A stretch of DNA of 5,383 nucleotides from an uncultured Rhodobacter sp. (GTDB lineage Bacteria > Pseudomonadota > Alphaproteobacteria > Rhodobacterales > Rhodobacteraceae): positions 1-5,383 of the forward strand of contig CALGTJ010000337.1 in assembly GCA_937901435.1 (NCBI GenBank), written 5' to 3'. Each line of letters starts with the position of its first letter. Position 1 is the stretch's first letter. Positions 1 through 5,383 of the stretch are shown here, in pieces. Both the position numbers and the translations under genes were made by a program. The notes below the pieces were generated by a model. That model made no database searches. It had not been told where the DNA came from and was given only the letters and a program-made list of their open reading frames with translations.

Positions 1-622
1 CGATGAACTGGATAATATCCTGCGGAATCGCGCGCGCCACTTTGGCCATGCGCGACAGCATCGGCTTGTCGATCGCCAAAGCATCCAGAATAATCGCCTG
101 ATCGTAGCTGTCATTTGCAAGCTCGGCGGCAAACAGCGCCTTTTCGATAAAGCTGGGATCAAGCCGATGAGAGTTCTCTTGCCCCTGCGCCAGAACCGCC
201 TCTTGGTCGGACAGTGACCGGACCAGCGCCTTTGCGGGCAGGTTCAACACCTGAAGCGCGCGCAGGCGACGACGACCATAGACGACACGATAATGGCCGG
301 GTCTGTCGGTAAGGGGGCGCACCATGATCGGCACTTGCTGCCCGTGCTGGCGGATACTGTCAGCCAACTCTGCGACGTCCTTGTCGGTGAAACTCAGGCG
401 ATCCTTGGGCCCGCCGTCGTCGATCATCTCGACGGGAATGTCGCGCACCGCGTTGCTGGACAAATCGCGCAGCGTAGATTTCACGCCATTCATCGCGCCC
501 GTGTTGGGAAAACGCGGCTTGGCCTCGGCCTCTGGTGCTTTGTCATCCGATTGACCAGCTGACGGGGCAGCAGGCGGGGCAGCAGGCGGGGCAGGGGGCT
601 GAAACAGGTTTCTACGGGCCAT
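1..622 (-). CDS. repB: ParB-type plasmid partition protein RepB, C-terminus beyond window edge
   Basis: This is the centromere-binding protein of the partition system. In the family it binds parS sites and works with the ATPase RepA to segregate the replicon. The 207 visible residues begin MARRNLFQ, typical of RepB. A Pro/Ala-rich linker follows (about residues 9-21), then a RepB-like segment TGAMNGVKSTLRDL (41-54). The ParB/sulfiredoxin-like core contains HGQQVPIMVRP (93-103), the box I motif YGRRRLRA (115-122) and the box II motif QGQENSHRLDPSFIEKA (146-162). The start of the helix-turn-helix is near 180-200 (ALAIDKPMLSRMAK). Family members are usually well over 300 residues, so the C-terminal dimerisation part is off the left edge. 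The ATG at 622 overlaps the repA stop (TGATG), with a GGAAGGGG ribosome-binding site about 9 bases upstream inside repA, so translational coupling is likely. Protein identity is firm; assignment to a repABC operon rather than another parAB-carrying replicon type is inference, because no repC is in view. Confidence 0.93.
   Translation of the reverse strand, partial: MARRNLFQPPAPPAAPPAAPSAGQSDDKAPEAEAKPRFPNTGAMNGVKSTLRDLSSNAVRDIPVEMIDDGGPKDRLSFTDKDVAELADSIRQHGQQVPIMVRPLTDRPGHYRVVYGRRRLRALQVLNLPAKALVRSLSDQEAVLAQGQENSHRLDPSFIEKALFAAELANDSYDQAIILDALAIDKPMLSRMAKVARAIPQDIIQFI
564..599. repeat. 12-bp tandem repeat inside repB
   Basis: Three adjacent 12-bp units are visible: GGGGCAGCAGGC twice exactly, then a third copy differing at two positions. 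The unit is a multiple of three, so it encodes an in-frame Ala/Pro repeat (about residues 9-20 of RepB) between the N-terminal tip and the folded core. Slippage here would lengthen or shorten the linker without a frameshift. Confidence 0.85.
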
Positions 623-1842
623 CAGTCAACACCCCTTCCCCAGACCTGCTGGATCGTTTGTTCAAACTCATCCGCCACGCCGTTCACGCTTTCCAAAATC
701 CGTTCCAGCGTCTTTTTCACCACCTGCGAGGGGTCCAGTTCGTAGATCGTCTGCTGGGTCATCCCCGCATCCGAAATCGCGGTGGATTTCAGCATCGGCG
801 TGGTCAGCACTTGATCCAGCAGGATAGAGCGCAGGAACCCGGCCATCTGCGATTGCGGCACATCGGTCGGCTCGTAACGCGAAATCAGGAATTTGAGGAA
901 GGACCAATCCACCGGGCCTGTCGCCTCTTCCAGCGTCACGACCGTCTCGCCCGCCATCTCAAGGAACTGCGCCATAGAGGCCACGTCCAACATGCTGGGC
1001 ACTACCGTGATCAGCAGCCCGGTCGACGCCAAAAGCGCGGTCATCGTGGTAAAGCCCAACTGCGGGGGGCAATCGATGATCACAAGGTCGTAATTCGCCT
1101 CGATCTCGTCCAGCGCAATCGCAAGGCGCTGGGTAAAGGGTGGATCGACCTTGTGTTGCAGGGCATAGGCGGTTTCGGTTTCATATTCCGACAACAGCAG
1201 CCCGGCGGGGGCCAGATCAAGGTTGTGAAAATATGTCTTGCGCACCACCTGACTTAGCGGCACCGGGTCTTCGTATTTCAGCGCGTCATAGATCGTTCCG
1301 CTTTCGGCGAACTCGATTTCGGGGCGATAGCCGAACATCGTTGTCAAACTGGCCTGCGGATCCATATCCATAGCCAGCACCCGATAGCCACGCAGGGCAT
1401 AGCGTTGCGCGAGGTGGATCGCAGAGGTGGTTTTGCTCGACCCGCCCTTGAAGTTCACGATGGAAATGACTTGCAGCGCATCGCCCTCGCGCCGACCGGG
1501 CAGATAGGCCTCGCCATTGCGCCCGGTGCGCGCCATCACCTGACGGATCTGCGCGATCTCTTGCGCATAATACAGGCGCCGCCCGCGACTGTCCGTTTCG
1601 ACCTCGGGAAAGTCGCCCTCTTGATGACGCGTGCGCAGGTTCGACATGCTGATCCCGGTCAGTTCCGACACTTCGCCCGCATGAAACTTGCGCAGTGTCT
1701 TTCTGCTTTCGGGCTGAAAGCTGTTGCGCATATGGTTGTCCAAAGCTTCGGACAAGCGCACGGCATTTGCCGAGATCGACGCGGCGATCGAGCTAGAGGT
1801 AGAAGTTTTGCCGAAATTGGGTGTTTCAACTGTCGAATTCAT
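622..1842 (-). CDS. repA: ParA-type plasmid partition ATPase RepA
   Basis: This 406-residue protein is the Walker-type partition ATPase of the operon. The family drives ParB-bound plasmid movement and often represses its own promoter. An N-terminal MerR-like helix-turn-helix is at about residues 52-92 (KFHAGEVSELTGIS, then SRGRRLYYAQEIAQIR). The deviant Walker A KGGSSKT is at 132-138, the A' motif MDMDPQASLT begins near 158, and Walker B LVIIDCPP ends with the key aspartate near 257. The length fits RepA proteins of repABC replicons (about 400). The ATG at 1842 is preferred because GAGG sits 6 bases upstream. An in-frame GTG at 1932 would add 30 arginine-rich residues, has no comparable site and lies inside an inverted repeat. 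The stop overlaps the repB start by one base. The DNA-binding domain resembles that of P1-type ParA, so autoregulation through the upstream non-coding region is expected. Confidence 0.95.
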   Translation of the reverse strand: MNSTVETPNFGKTSTSSSIAASISANAVRLSEALDNHMRNSFQPESRKTLRKFHAGEVSELTGISMSNLRTRHQEGDFPEVETDSRGRRLYYAQEIAQIRQVMARTGRNGEAYLPGRREGDALQVISIVNFKGGSSKTTSAIHLAQRYALRGYRVLAMDMDPQASLTTMFGYRPEIEFAESGTIYDALKYEDPVPLSQVVRKTYFHNLDLAPAGLLLSEYETETAYALQHKVDPPFTQRLAIALDEIEANYDLVIIDCPPQLGFTTMTALLASTGLLITVVPSMLDVASMAQFLEMAGETVVTLEEATGPVDWSFLKFLISRYEPTDVPQSQMAGFLRSILLDQVLTTPMLKSTAISDAGMTQQTIYELDPSQVVKKTLERILESVNGVADEFEQTIQQVWGRGVD

Positions 1843-1907
1843 ACTGCCCTCGCGACCTCTTGGTGGGTCTCTTTGGTTTCGTCGCCAAGACGCGCGTTTT
1901 TCGCGTT

Positions 1908-1937
1908 CTTGCGACAAGTGAACTTGTGACACGCAAG
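1908..1937. promoter_or_regulatory. Nested inverted repeat, candidate RepA operator or RepB parS
   Basis: An inner perfect inverted repeat, ACAAGT and ACTTGT around a GA centre (1914-1927), is enclosed by an outer pair CTTGCG (1908-1913) and CGCAAG (1932-1937). It lies 66-95 bp upstream of the preferred repA start in the partition operon's control region, where repABC and parAB loci usually carry operators or centromere-like palindromes. Which protein binds, and whether the outer arms matter, cannot be told from sequence. It is not an obvious match to the rhizobial repABC palindrome that I know. Confidence 0.45.
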
Positions 1938-1999
1938 TTTCTATCAGACAACAGTTTTTTGTAGCCCGACCTATTGTCGCCTTTATGCGCAGTTCATGC

Positions 2000-2008
2000 T
2001 GTGAATAA
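2000..2008 (-). promoter_or_regulatory. DnaA-box-like site (one mismatch)
   Basis: The minus strand reads TTATTCACA. It differs at one position from the canonical DnaA box TTATCCACA and fits the relaxed form TTATNCACA. It abuts the left side of an AT-rich block and has the same orientation as the perfect box at 2083-2091. Confidence 0.45.
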
Positions 2009-2082
2009 AAAAACTTTTATAAGATATTGATAATAATAGATAATTTATGGACTGCACGGCGCTTGGACAAGATATGGTATGG

Positions 2083-2091
2083 TGTGGATAA
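2083..2091 (-). promoter_or_regulatory. Perfect DnaA box
   Basis: The minus strand reads TTATCCACA, an exact match to the strong DnaA-binding 9-mer. It lies in the non-coding region upstream of repA, about 30 bp from the AT-rich segment. A chance match is possible, but its place beside a partition operon makes a role in replication initiation or DnaA-controlled expression plausible. Confidence 0.6.
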
Positions 2092-2150
2092 CGCAACCCC
2101 AACAGCTCGTGTGCCCCCCTAGATCGCGAATCGCATTTCTTTTTTGCACG

Positions 2151-3188
2151 TCACAGCCCTGCCGCTTTGGTCAGATTCACACGGAATCGGTCGCGGCGAC
2201 GTTGATAGCGGCGGGTCATTTCCGCAGAGGCATGGCCGAGGTGTTTTTGAACATGACGCTCGTCCACCTCTGCACTGCTGGCCAGTCCGGCGCGCAAAGA
2301 GTGACCCGAATACAGGGCAAGACGGTCTTTTTTAGGCAGATCGGGGCGCAGGCCCGCGTCCAGCACGGTCTGCTTGATCAGTCGCGCAACATGCTTGTCC
2401 GACAGGCGCGCTTCCAGCACGCTTTGGTTGTCGCGTGTGGTGCGCCGGAACAGGGGGCCAAACCTGATTTTGGCGAAATGCAGCCATTGTTCCAACGCAT
2501 GCACCGGGCAACTGTGTGGTGATGATCCGCGTGCGATCTCGACCTCGCGCCAACCCGTTTTGCCCCGTAATGTCAGAACGGCGCCTGCCGTCTCTATCGT
2601 GATCCACCCCCCGCTGTCGGGCGTGTCGTCGCGTCCATGATCCAGACTGACAATCTCGGATCGCCGCAAAGCCCCGGCATATCCGATCAGCAAAATCGCG
2701 CGATCCCGCAGGCCGCGCAGATCATGGGGCAGGGTGGCGGTCATGGCCAGGATATCCTCTGCCAGCACCGCCTCTTTTTGCATCGGGGGGCGCGCGTGTT
2801 GCCGCCGGATGCCCGCAAGAACAGAGGCGATGTGCCGGTCCCTGCGGTCAAGGTCCAGCCCGCGTTGGCGATACTGCCACACAAGCCCGGACAACCGCCG
2901 CTCTATCGTGCTGACCGACAGCGCAGGCGATCCGTCGTCGGGACTGGCGCAATTGGCAAGGTAAAGCCCGATCACCTGCGCCGAGGGCGGCACGACCGCT
3001 GCGCCACGCCGACGGCACCATCTGGAAAAATGCGCCCAATCCGATTTATAGGCCGCGGTCGTATTGTCCGCCGTCGCATGGCGCGCATAATCGCGGGCGG
3101 TGTCGACAAGACGGTCAAGCGTGCCGGATCCTGCCAGATCGATGGGCTGCGGATCATTTTCGGGCGTGATTTCGGCGGATTTTGACAT
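2151..3188 (-). CDS. Tyrosine recombinase (phage-integrase family), probable plasmid resolvase
   Basis: This 345-residue site-specific recombinase should cut and rejoin DNA through a 3'-phosphotyrosine intermediate. The N-terminal core-binding (SAM-like) domain covers about residues 22-130 (including NTTAAYKSDWAHFSRWC and STIERRLSGL). The catalytic domain follows at about 140-335. All expected active-site residues are visible: Arg175 in ALRRSE, Lys210 in RGKTG, His296 and Arg299 in HSLRAG, His319 in LGHAS and Tyr328 in RRYQR. The His-to-Tyr spacing of 9 equals that of XerD. The length and the lack of an arm-binding domain suit a Xer/Cre-like enzyme rather than a lambda-type integrase. No strong ribosome-binding site precedes the ATG. 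The gene is divergent from the DUF1403 gene and points towards repA. Its place beside the partition operon and a dimeric site upstream suggests multimer resolution; an integrase of a resident element is the alternative. Confidence 0.93.
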   Translation of the reverse strand: MSKSAEITPENDPQPIDLAGSGTLDRLVDTARDYARHATADNTTAAYKSDWAHFSRWCRRRGAAVVPPSAQVIGLYLANCASPDDGSPALSVSTIERRLSGLVWQYRQRGLDLDRRDRHIASVLAGIRRQHARPPMQKEAVLAEDILAMTATLPHDLRGLRDRAILLIGYAGALRRSEIVSLDHGRDDTPDSGGWITIETAGAVLTLRGKTGWREVEIARGSSPHSCPVHALEQWLHFAKIRFGPLFRRTTRDNQSVLEARLSDKHVARLIKQTVLDAGLRPDLPKKDRLALYSGHSLRAGLASSAEVDERHVQKHLGHASAEMTRRYQRRRDRFRVNLTKAAGL

Positions 3189-3207
3189 ATGGATTTGCTT
3201 ATTTCAT

Positions 3208-3238
3208 TATGTCCGATAATGCAAACTTATTGGACATA
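3208..3238. other. Candidate recombination core site or operator of the adjacent recombinase
   Basis: Two 12-bp arms, TATGTCCGATAA and TTATTGGACATA, form an inverted repeat with 11 of 12 positions complementary (the exception is G3215 opposite T3231). They flank a 7-bp asymmetric spacer, TGCAAAC. Arms of this size with a 6-8 bp spacer are the standard layout for tyrosine-recombinase core sites (loxP, dif, att). The inner ATAA...TTAT resembles dif. The site lies 19 bp upstream of the recombinase start, in the 125-bp gap between divergent genes, so it could also be an operator. Overlapping smaller palindromes exist: CATTAT/ATAATG (3205-3221) and ATATT/AATAT (3236-3246). Confidence 0.5.
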
Positions 3239-3313
3239 TTAAATATCAGTAATGCGGGGCGGTTTGTGTGCAATTCTCTGGTCAAAAGCGCCGCGTAGAT
3301 ATAGGCTTCATAC

Positions 3314-4198
3314 ATGGCATTTGATCGGCATGATCCCATAGACGACCTCGATACGCTACCCCGGATACCCGCCTGGGTCACCTCCGCACATCCTGAAACC
3401 CCTGAAGATGTTGCGTTTTTGTCGGGAGCGGCGCTGAACCACCTGCATGTTGTGCTAGAACGCGCGGAGGTGCCCCACGCCTTGTTGCGGGAGCGGCTGG
3501 CGTTGCGCGCGGCCGAGGCTTGTGTCGCGTTCTCTGGACGCGCGGAGCGGGCAGGGGAGCTGCGCGACGCGGTTCACCTTCTGCGTCCTGGCGATCTGCC
3601 CGGACCGGCGGGAGAAACCTACCTGGCCTGGCGGCGCGTGGTGGAGCGGCCGGCGTCGATCAAGACGCTCGGTCGAGCCCTGCCGACCCTCGAGCCGGGC
3701 CAGATTGCGACATGGCTCGACGCTGGGAAAGCCGCACCGGTGACCCGTGCTGCGATGGTGCTGGAAGCAGTGCTGAAGGATGTGCCGCGCGACGACGTAA
3801 CGGCTCTGATCCTTGCGGACGCGGCGCTCGCCCAAGCCCTCGGGTGGGATCACGTTGTCCCGCTGCTGGCCCCCGGCCTGAAACGCGCTGATCTGCGCAA
3901 GAAGGGTGATGACCTGCGGCTCGCTTGTTATCGCGCATTCGTCTCGTCGGCCGTCGGGGCCGTGCGGCAGGCCTCCGATCTCGCGCGTCGGGCGGCGCAC
4001 CTGAAAGCCGTCGCGCCGAAACTTCGGGCAAAGGGGGCAGGAGACGCCATTGACATGTTCCTGACCCGCGATGCCGTGGCGCCGTCGGCCTTGCCTTTGC
4101 CGGATCGCGCCGCGCGGCGGCTCTGCGACCGGCTGGTCGACCTCGGCGCCGTACGCGAACTGACCGGCCGCGACACCTTCCGGCTTTACGGGGTGTAG
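3314..4198 (+). CDS. DUF1403 family protein
   Basis: This 294-residue protein has no established biochemical function. I recognise it as DUF1403 from its pattern: an N-terminal segment ending in PAWV (19-22), then EDVAFLSGAALNHLHVVL (31-48), a helical block LRERLALRAAEACVAFSGR (58-76), the signature LRDAVHLLRPGDLPGPAG (83-100) with AWRR following, and LADAALAQALGWDHVVPLL (167-185). The remainder is Ala/Arg/Leu-rich and probably helical. The C-terminal part (about 243-294) reads like a winged-helix segment, LCDRLVDLGAVRELTGRDTFRLY; this is inference. No signal peptide or membrane segment is evident, so it is probably cytoplasmic. The ribosome-binding site is weak (TAGG 8 bases before ATG). The stop is 2 bp before the scpB-like start, implying a two-gene transcription unit and a shared role. 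To my knowledge, members of this family occur beside ScpB-like genes in alphaproteobacterial plasmids. Confidence 0.85.
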   Translation: MAFDRHDPIDDLDTLPRIPAWVTSAHPETPEDVAFLSGAALNHLHVVLERAEVPHALLRERLALRAAEACVAFSGRAERAGELRDAVHLLRPGDLPGPAGETYLAWRRVVERPASIKTLGRALPTLEPGQIATWLDAGKAAPVTRAAMVLEAVLKDVPRDDVTALILADAALAQALGWDHVVPLLAPGLKRADLRKKGDDLRLACYRAFVSSAVGAVRQASDLARRAAHLKAVAPKLRAKGAGDAIDMFLTRDAVAPSALPLPDRAARRLCDRLVDLGAVRELTGRDTFRLYGV

Positions 4199-4200
4199 GG

Positions 4201-4833
4201 ATGGCCAAGGATCGTCCCGAACTTGAACTTGACCGCGAGTTGTCCGACCTGCCTCCAGAGCTGCGCTGGCGGGAATGGATGCGGCGGATCGAGGCGGTGC
4301 TCTTTGCCAGCGCGACACCGGTGCCACGCGAGGACCTGGTCCGCGTGGTGGGGCAGGGGGCCTCGGTCGATCTGCTGGTCGAGGACCTTGCCGCCGATCT
4401 GGAGGGGCGGGCCTTCGAGATCGCCCCGGTGACGGGCGGCTGGATGTTCCGGACACGGGCTGCCTACGCACCGGCGATCCGCGTGGCGGCGGATGTCGGG
4501 GATCAGTTGCTGGATCTGAGCGAGTTCGACGTCGCCGTCCTGGCCGCCATCGCCTACCATCAACCAATCACCCGCGACGGCCTTAAGGACATCTTCGGCA
4601 AGGAGATCAGCCGCGACCTGATCGGGCGGCTGCATGCGCGTGACCTCATCGGGACCGGGCCACGATCGCCTCGGCGCGGGGCACCCTATACCTTCGTCAC
4701 GACCGAGCAGTTTCTCGTGGCGTTCGGGCTGGAAAGCCTGCGCGAGCTTCCGGACCGGGAGTCTCTCGACGATGCGGGGCTGGGTGTCGCGCAGGATGAT
4801 GTTTGTCTGGTGAAGCCAATATCGGGCAGATGA
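4201..4833 (+). CDS. ScpB-like SMC-complex accessory protein, C-terminus possibly altered
   Basis: This 210-residue protein matches ScpB, the tandem winged-helix partner of SMC and ScpA in bacterial condensin. The first winged helix covers about residues 23-100 (RIEAVLFASATPVPREDL at 29-46). The second, about 105-185, carries the family signature LSEFDVAVLAAIAYHQPITR (106-125), then LIGRLHARDLI (140-150), RRGAPYTFVTT (158-168) and FLVAFGLESLRELPD (171-185). It starts 2 bp after the DUF1403 stop, with GGGG about 8 bases before the ATG. Neither SMC nor ScpA is encoded here, so it is an orphan and probably a plasmid-specific paralogue of the chromosomal ScpB. Its function may have diverged. After DDAGL (190-194) the tail GVAQDDVCLVKPISGR does not look like the usual ending, and its DNA begins with a motif repeated at a later breakpoint. 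A mobile element may therefore have replaced the last residues. The core fold looks intact. Confidence 0.88.
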   Translation: MAKDRPELELDRELSDLPPELRWREWMRRIEAVLFASATPVPREDLVRVVGQGASVDLLVEDLAADLEGRAFEIAPVTGGWMFRTRAAYAPAIRVAADVGDQLLDLSEFDVAVLAAIAYHQPITRDGLKDIFGKEISRDLIGRLHARDLIGTGPRSPRRGAPYTFVTTEQFLVAFGLESLRELPDRESLDDAGLGVAQDDVCLVKPISGR

Positions 4834-5084
4834 GGCTCTGTTGACGGCGTGGACGATGAACCGGGCGAGCGTGTCAGATAGTTTGTGCGTGAGGTGCACG
4901 AAATCCGTGGAGGCAGACCACGCCGTAATTTTTTTGGCGAACATAACCAGCTTGTCACCCGGATCGAAGCCGGAAAACCCTCGCCAAGGGCGGTAGAAGG
5001 TTCGGGGTCGGATCAGGTTGCAAGCGACCGATCCTATACGCATATTTGAAATGAGCAGAGAAAGCAGGGAAGCGGATCATCGAA
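4834..5084. other. Unassigned stretch, probable mobile-element remnant
   Basis: No gene can be supported here. The minus strand stays open from 5043 leftwards through the scpB antisense, but most of that frame is a GC-rich shadow and I recognise no family in it. GAGGCTCTGTTG at 4832-4843 recalls the ends of some IS6- or IS5-type elements, but a matching right end was not found. Given the IS3 fragment that follows and the altered end of the ScpB-like protein, insertion-sequence debris is the likeliest explanation. Confidence 0.4.
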
Positions 5085-5360
5085 AGACAGCCTGATATCA
5101 TGAACAGCGATCAGGGGTCGCAGTTCACATCGTTTGCCTGGACAGACCGCCTGCGCCGCTCGGGCGTCCGCATATCGATGGACGGCAAGGGTCGCTACCT
5201 GGACAACATCTTCATCGAACGCCTGTGGCGCACCCTGAAATACGAGTGCGTCTACCTGCACGCTTGGGAGACCGGGTCGCAGGCCCGCGCGGGTGTCAGG
5301 CAATGGATGGAGTTCTACAATCACCGCCGCGGTCGTGTCGCGAAGGTGGTGGAAATTTGA
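5085..5360 (+). pseudogene. IS3-family transposase OrfB fragment, truncated at both ends
   Basis: The reading frame encodes part of the DDE integrase core of an IS3-family transposase. The recognisable part runs from PDIMNSDQGSQFTS (from about 5091) through DRLRRSGVRISMDGKGRYLD and IERLWRTLKYECVYLHAWE to WMEFYNHRR (ending near 5330). The second catalytic aspartate (in NSDQGSQ) and the glutamate (in FIERLW) have 35 residues between them, as in the family. Everything upstream, including the HTH region and the first catalytic aspartate, is missing, and an in-frame TGA lies at 5052-5054. At the other end the expected continuation (PHSALGG-type) is replaced by GRVAKVVEI and a stop at 5358-5360. 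The protein cannot be an active transposase. Breakage at both ends suggests a later insertion into, or recombination across, an older IS copy. Confidence 0.9.
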
Positions 5361-5383
5361 AGGCGGCGTAATCTCCGGGTGAA

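Larger units (their letters stand above)
2000..2091. other. Candidate replication origin or DNA-unwinding segment
   Basis: An AT-rich stretch (about 2004-2049) stands out in otherwise GC-rich DNA. It contains GATATT (2023-2028) and two GATAAT copies (2029-2034 and 2039-2044), reminiscent of AT-rich unwinding repeats. It is bracketed by two same-orientation DnaA-type 9-mers, 83 bp apart. A short tandem of TATGG, TATGG, TGTGG (2073-2087) runs into the perfect box. This matches the architecture of a DnaA-dependent origin, but the same features could simply be the repA promoter region. In classical repABC plasmids the origin is thought to lie within repC, so an origin here would point to another replicon type or an auxiliary site. 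Confidence 0.4.
1843..2150. other. Non-coding regulatory region upstream of repA
   Basis: No credible gene lies in these 308 bases between the recombinase stop and the repA start. From right to left: 2092-2150 shows nothing recognisable; 2000-2091 is the AT-rich, DnaA-box-bearing segment listed separately; 1938-1999 has only a lone TTGTCGC (1974-1980), the inverse of GCGACAA at 1911-1917; 1908-1937 is a nested inverted repeat; and 1885-1913 could fold as an imperfect hairpin in the repA leader (CGCG paired across an A5 loop on the transcript, plus a short outer stem). A weak minus-strand promoter candidate is TTGTCC (2065-2070) and TAAATT (2042-2047) with a 17-bp spacer, each matching 4 of 6 consensus bases. 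No intrinsic terminator separates the recombinase from repA. Confidence 0.7.

Noticed and set aside
535..1257. Plus-strand open frame of 240 codons
   Set aside because: It is antisense to repA and repB, rich in His/Arg/Gln, with no domain signature.
1843..1932. N-terminal extension of RepA from GTG at 1932
   Set aside because: The 30 extra residues are low-complexity and arginine-rich, there is no good ribosome-binding site, and the segment overlaps the inverted repeat. The ATG at 1842 has GAGG at proper spacing and gives the family length.
2059..2091. Plus-strand promoter TTGGAC with GGATAA
   Set aside because: No plus-strand gene follows, and the downstream element is better explained as a DnaA box.
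2120..2150. Possible terminator: GCGAATCGC followed by a T-rich run
   Set aside because: The stem would be four pairs with a one-base loop, and the T-run faces rightwards, while the adjacent gene is transcribed leftwards.
3455..4567. Long minus-strand open frame of 370 codons opposite the DUF1403 and ScpB genes
   Set aside because: It is Arg/Pro/Gly-rich low-complexity sequence antisense to two recognisable proteins, a usual artefact of high GC content.
4832..4843. GAGGCTCTGTTG as an insertion-sequence terminal repeat
   Set aside because: The resemblance is limited to about 10 bases, and no inverted partner or target duplication could be found in the window.
4186..5043. Minus-strand open frame of 285 codons across the IS debris and scpB antisense
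   Set aside because: More than half is the antisense of scpB, and the rest (about 4834-5043) shows no family I recognise and no clear ribosome-binding site.

Overview
The window looks like the maintenance region of a plasmid or chromid from an alphaproteobacterium, most likely of the Rhodobacterales (Roseobacter group). This rests on RepA/RepB partition proteins of the repABC type, a DUF1403 protein paired with a plasmid-type ScpB, an IS3-family remnant, and high GC content. The taxonomic placement is inferred from protein character alone.

Left part (1-1842, minus strand): a partition operon. repA encodes a ParA-type ATPase with an N-terminal helix-turn-helix. Its stop codon overlaps the start codon of repB by one base (TGATG). 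repB encodes a ParB-type DNA-binding protein and runs off the left edge after 207 residues. If the locus is a repABC operon, the replicase gene repC lies just outside the window. No replicase is visible inside it.

Middle (1843-2150): a 308-bp non-coding region, AT-rich in its centre. It carries a nested inverted repeat upstream of repA (candidate operator or partition site). It also has a perfect DnaA box and a one-mismatch DnaA box flanking an AT-rich segment with GATAAT repeats, a layout that resembles a replication origin.

2151-3313: a complete tyrosine recombinase on the minus strand with all catalytic residues. A 31-bp imperfect inverted repeat (12-bp arms, 7-bp spacer) lies 19 bp upstream of its start and has the geometry of a tyrosine-recombinase core site. 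Together they look like a plasmid multimer-resolution module of the Cre/lox or Xer/dif kind.

3314-4833 (plus strand): a tight two-gene unit encoding a DUF1403 protein and a ScpB-like condensin accessory protein, with only 2 bp between them. It is richer in GC than the replicon backbone. Partition ATPase, ParB, dimer resolution and a ScpB-like protein side by side suggest a locus devoted to replicon segregation.

4834-5383: insertion-sequence debris. An unassigned stretch is followed by an internal fragment of an IS3-family transposase that is broken at both ends. A shared 12-bp motif (11 of 12 identical) lies at or near the two places where recognisable homology stops, which hints at nested insertion-element ends.
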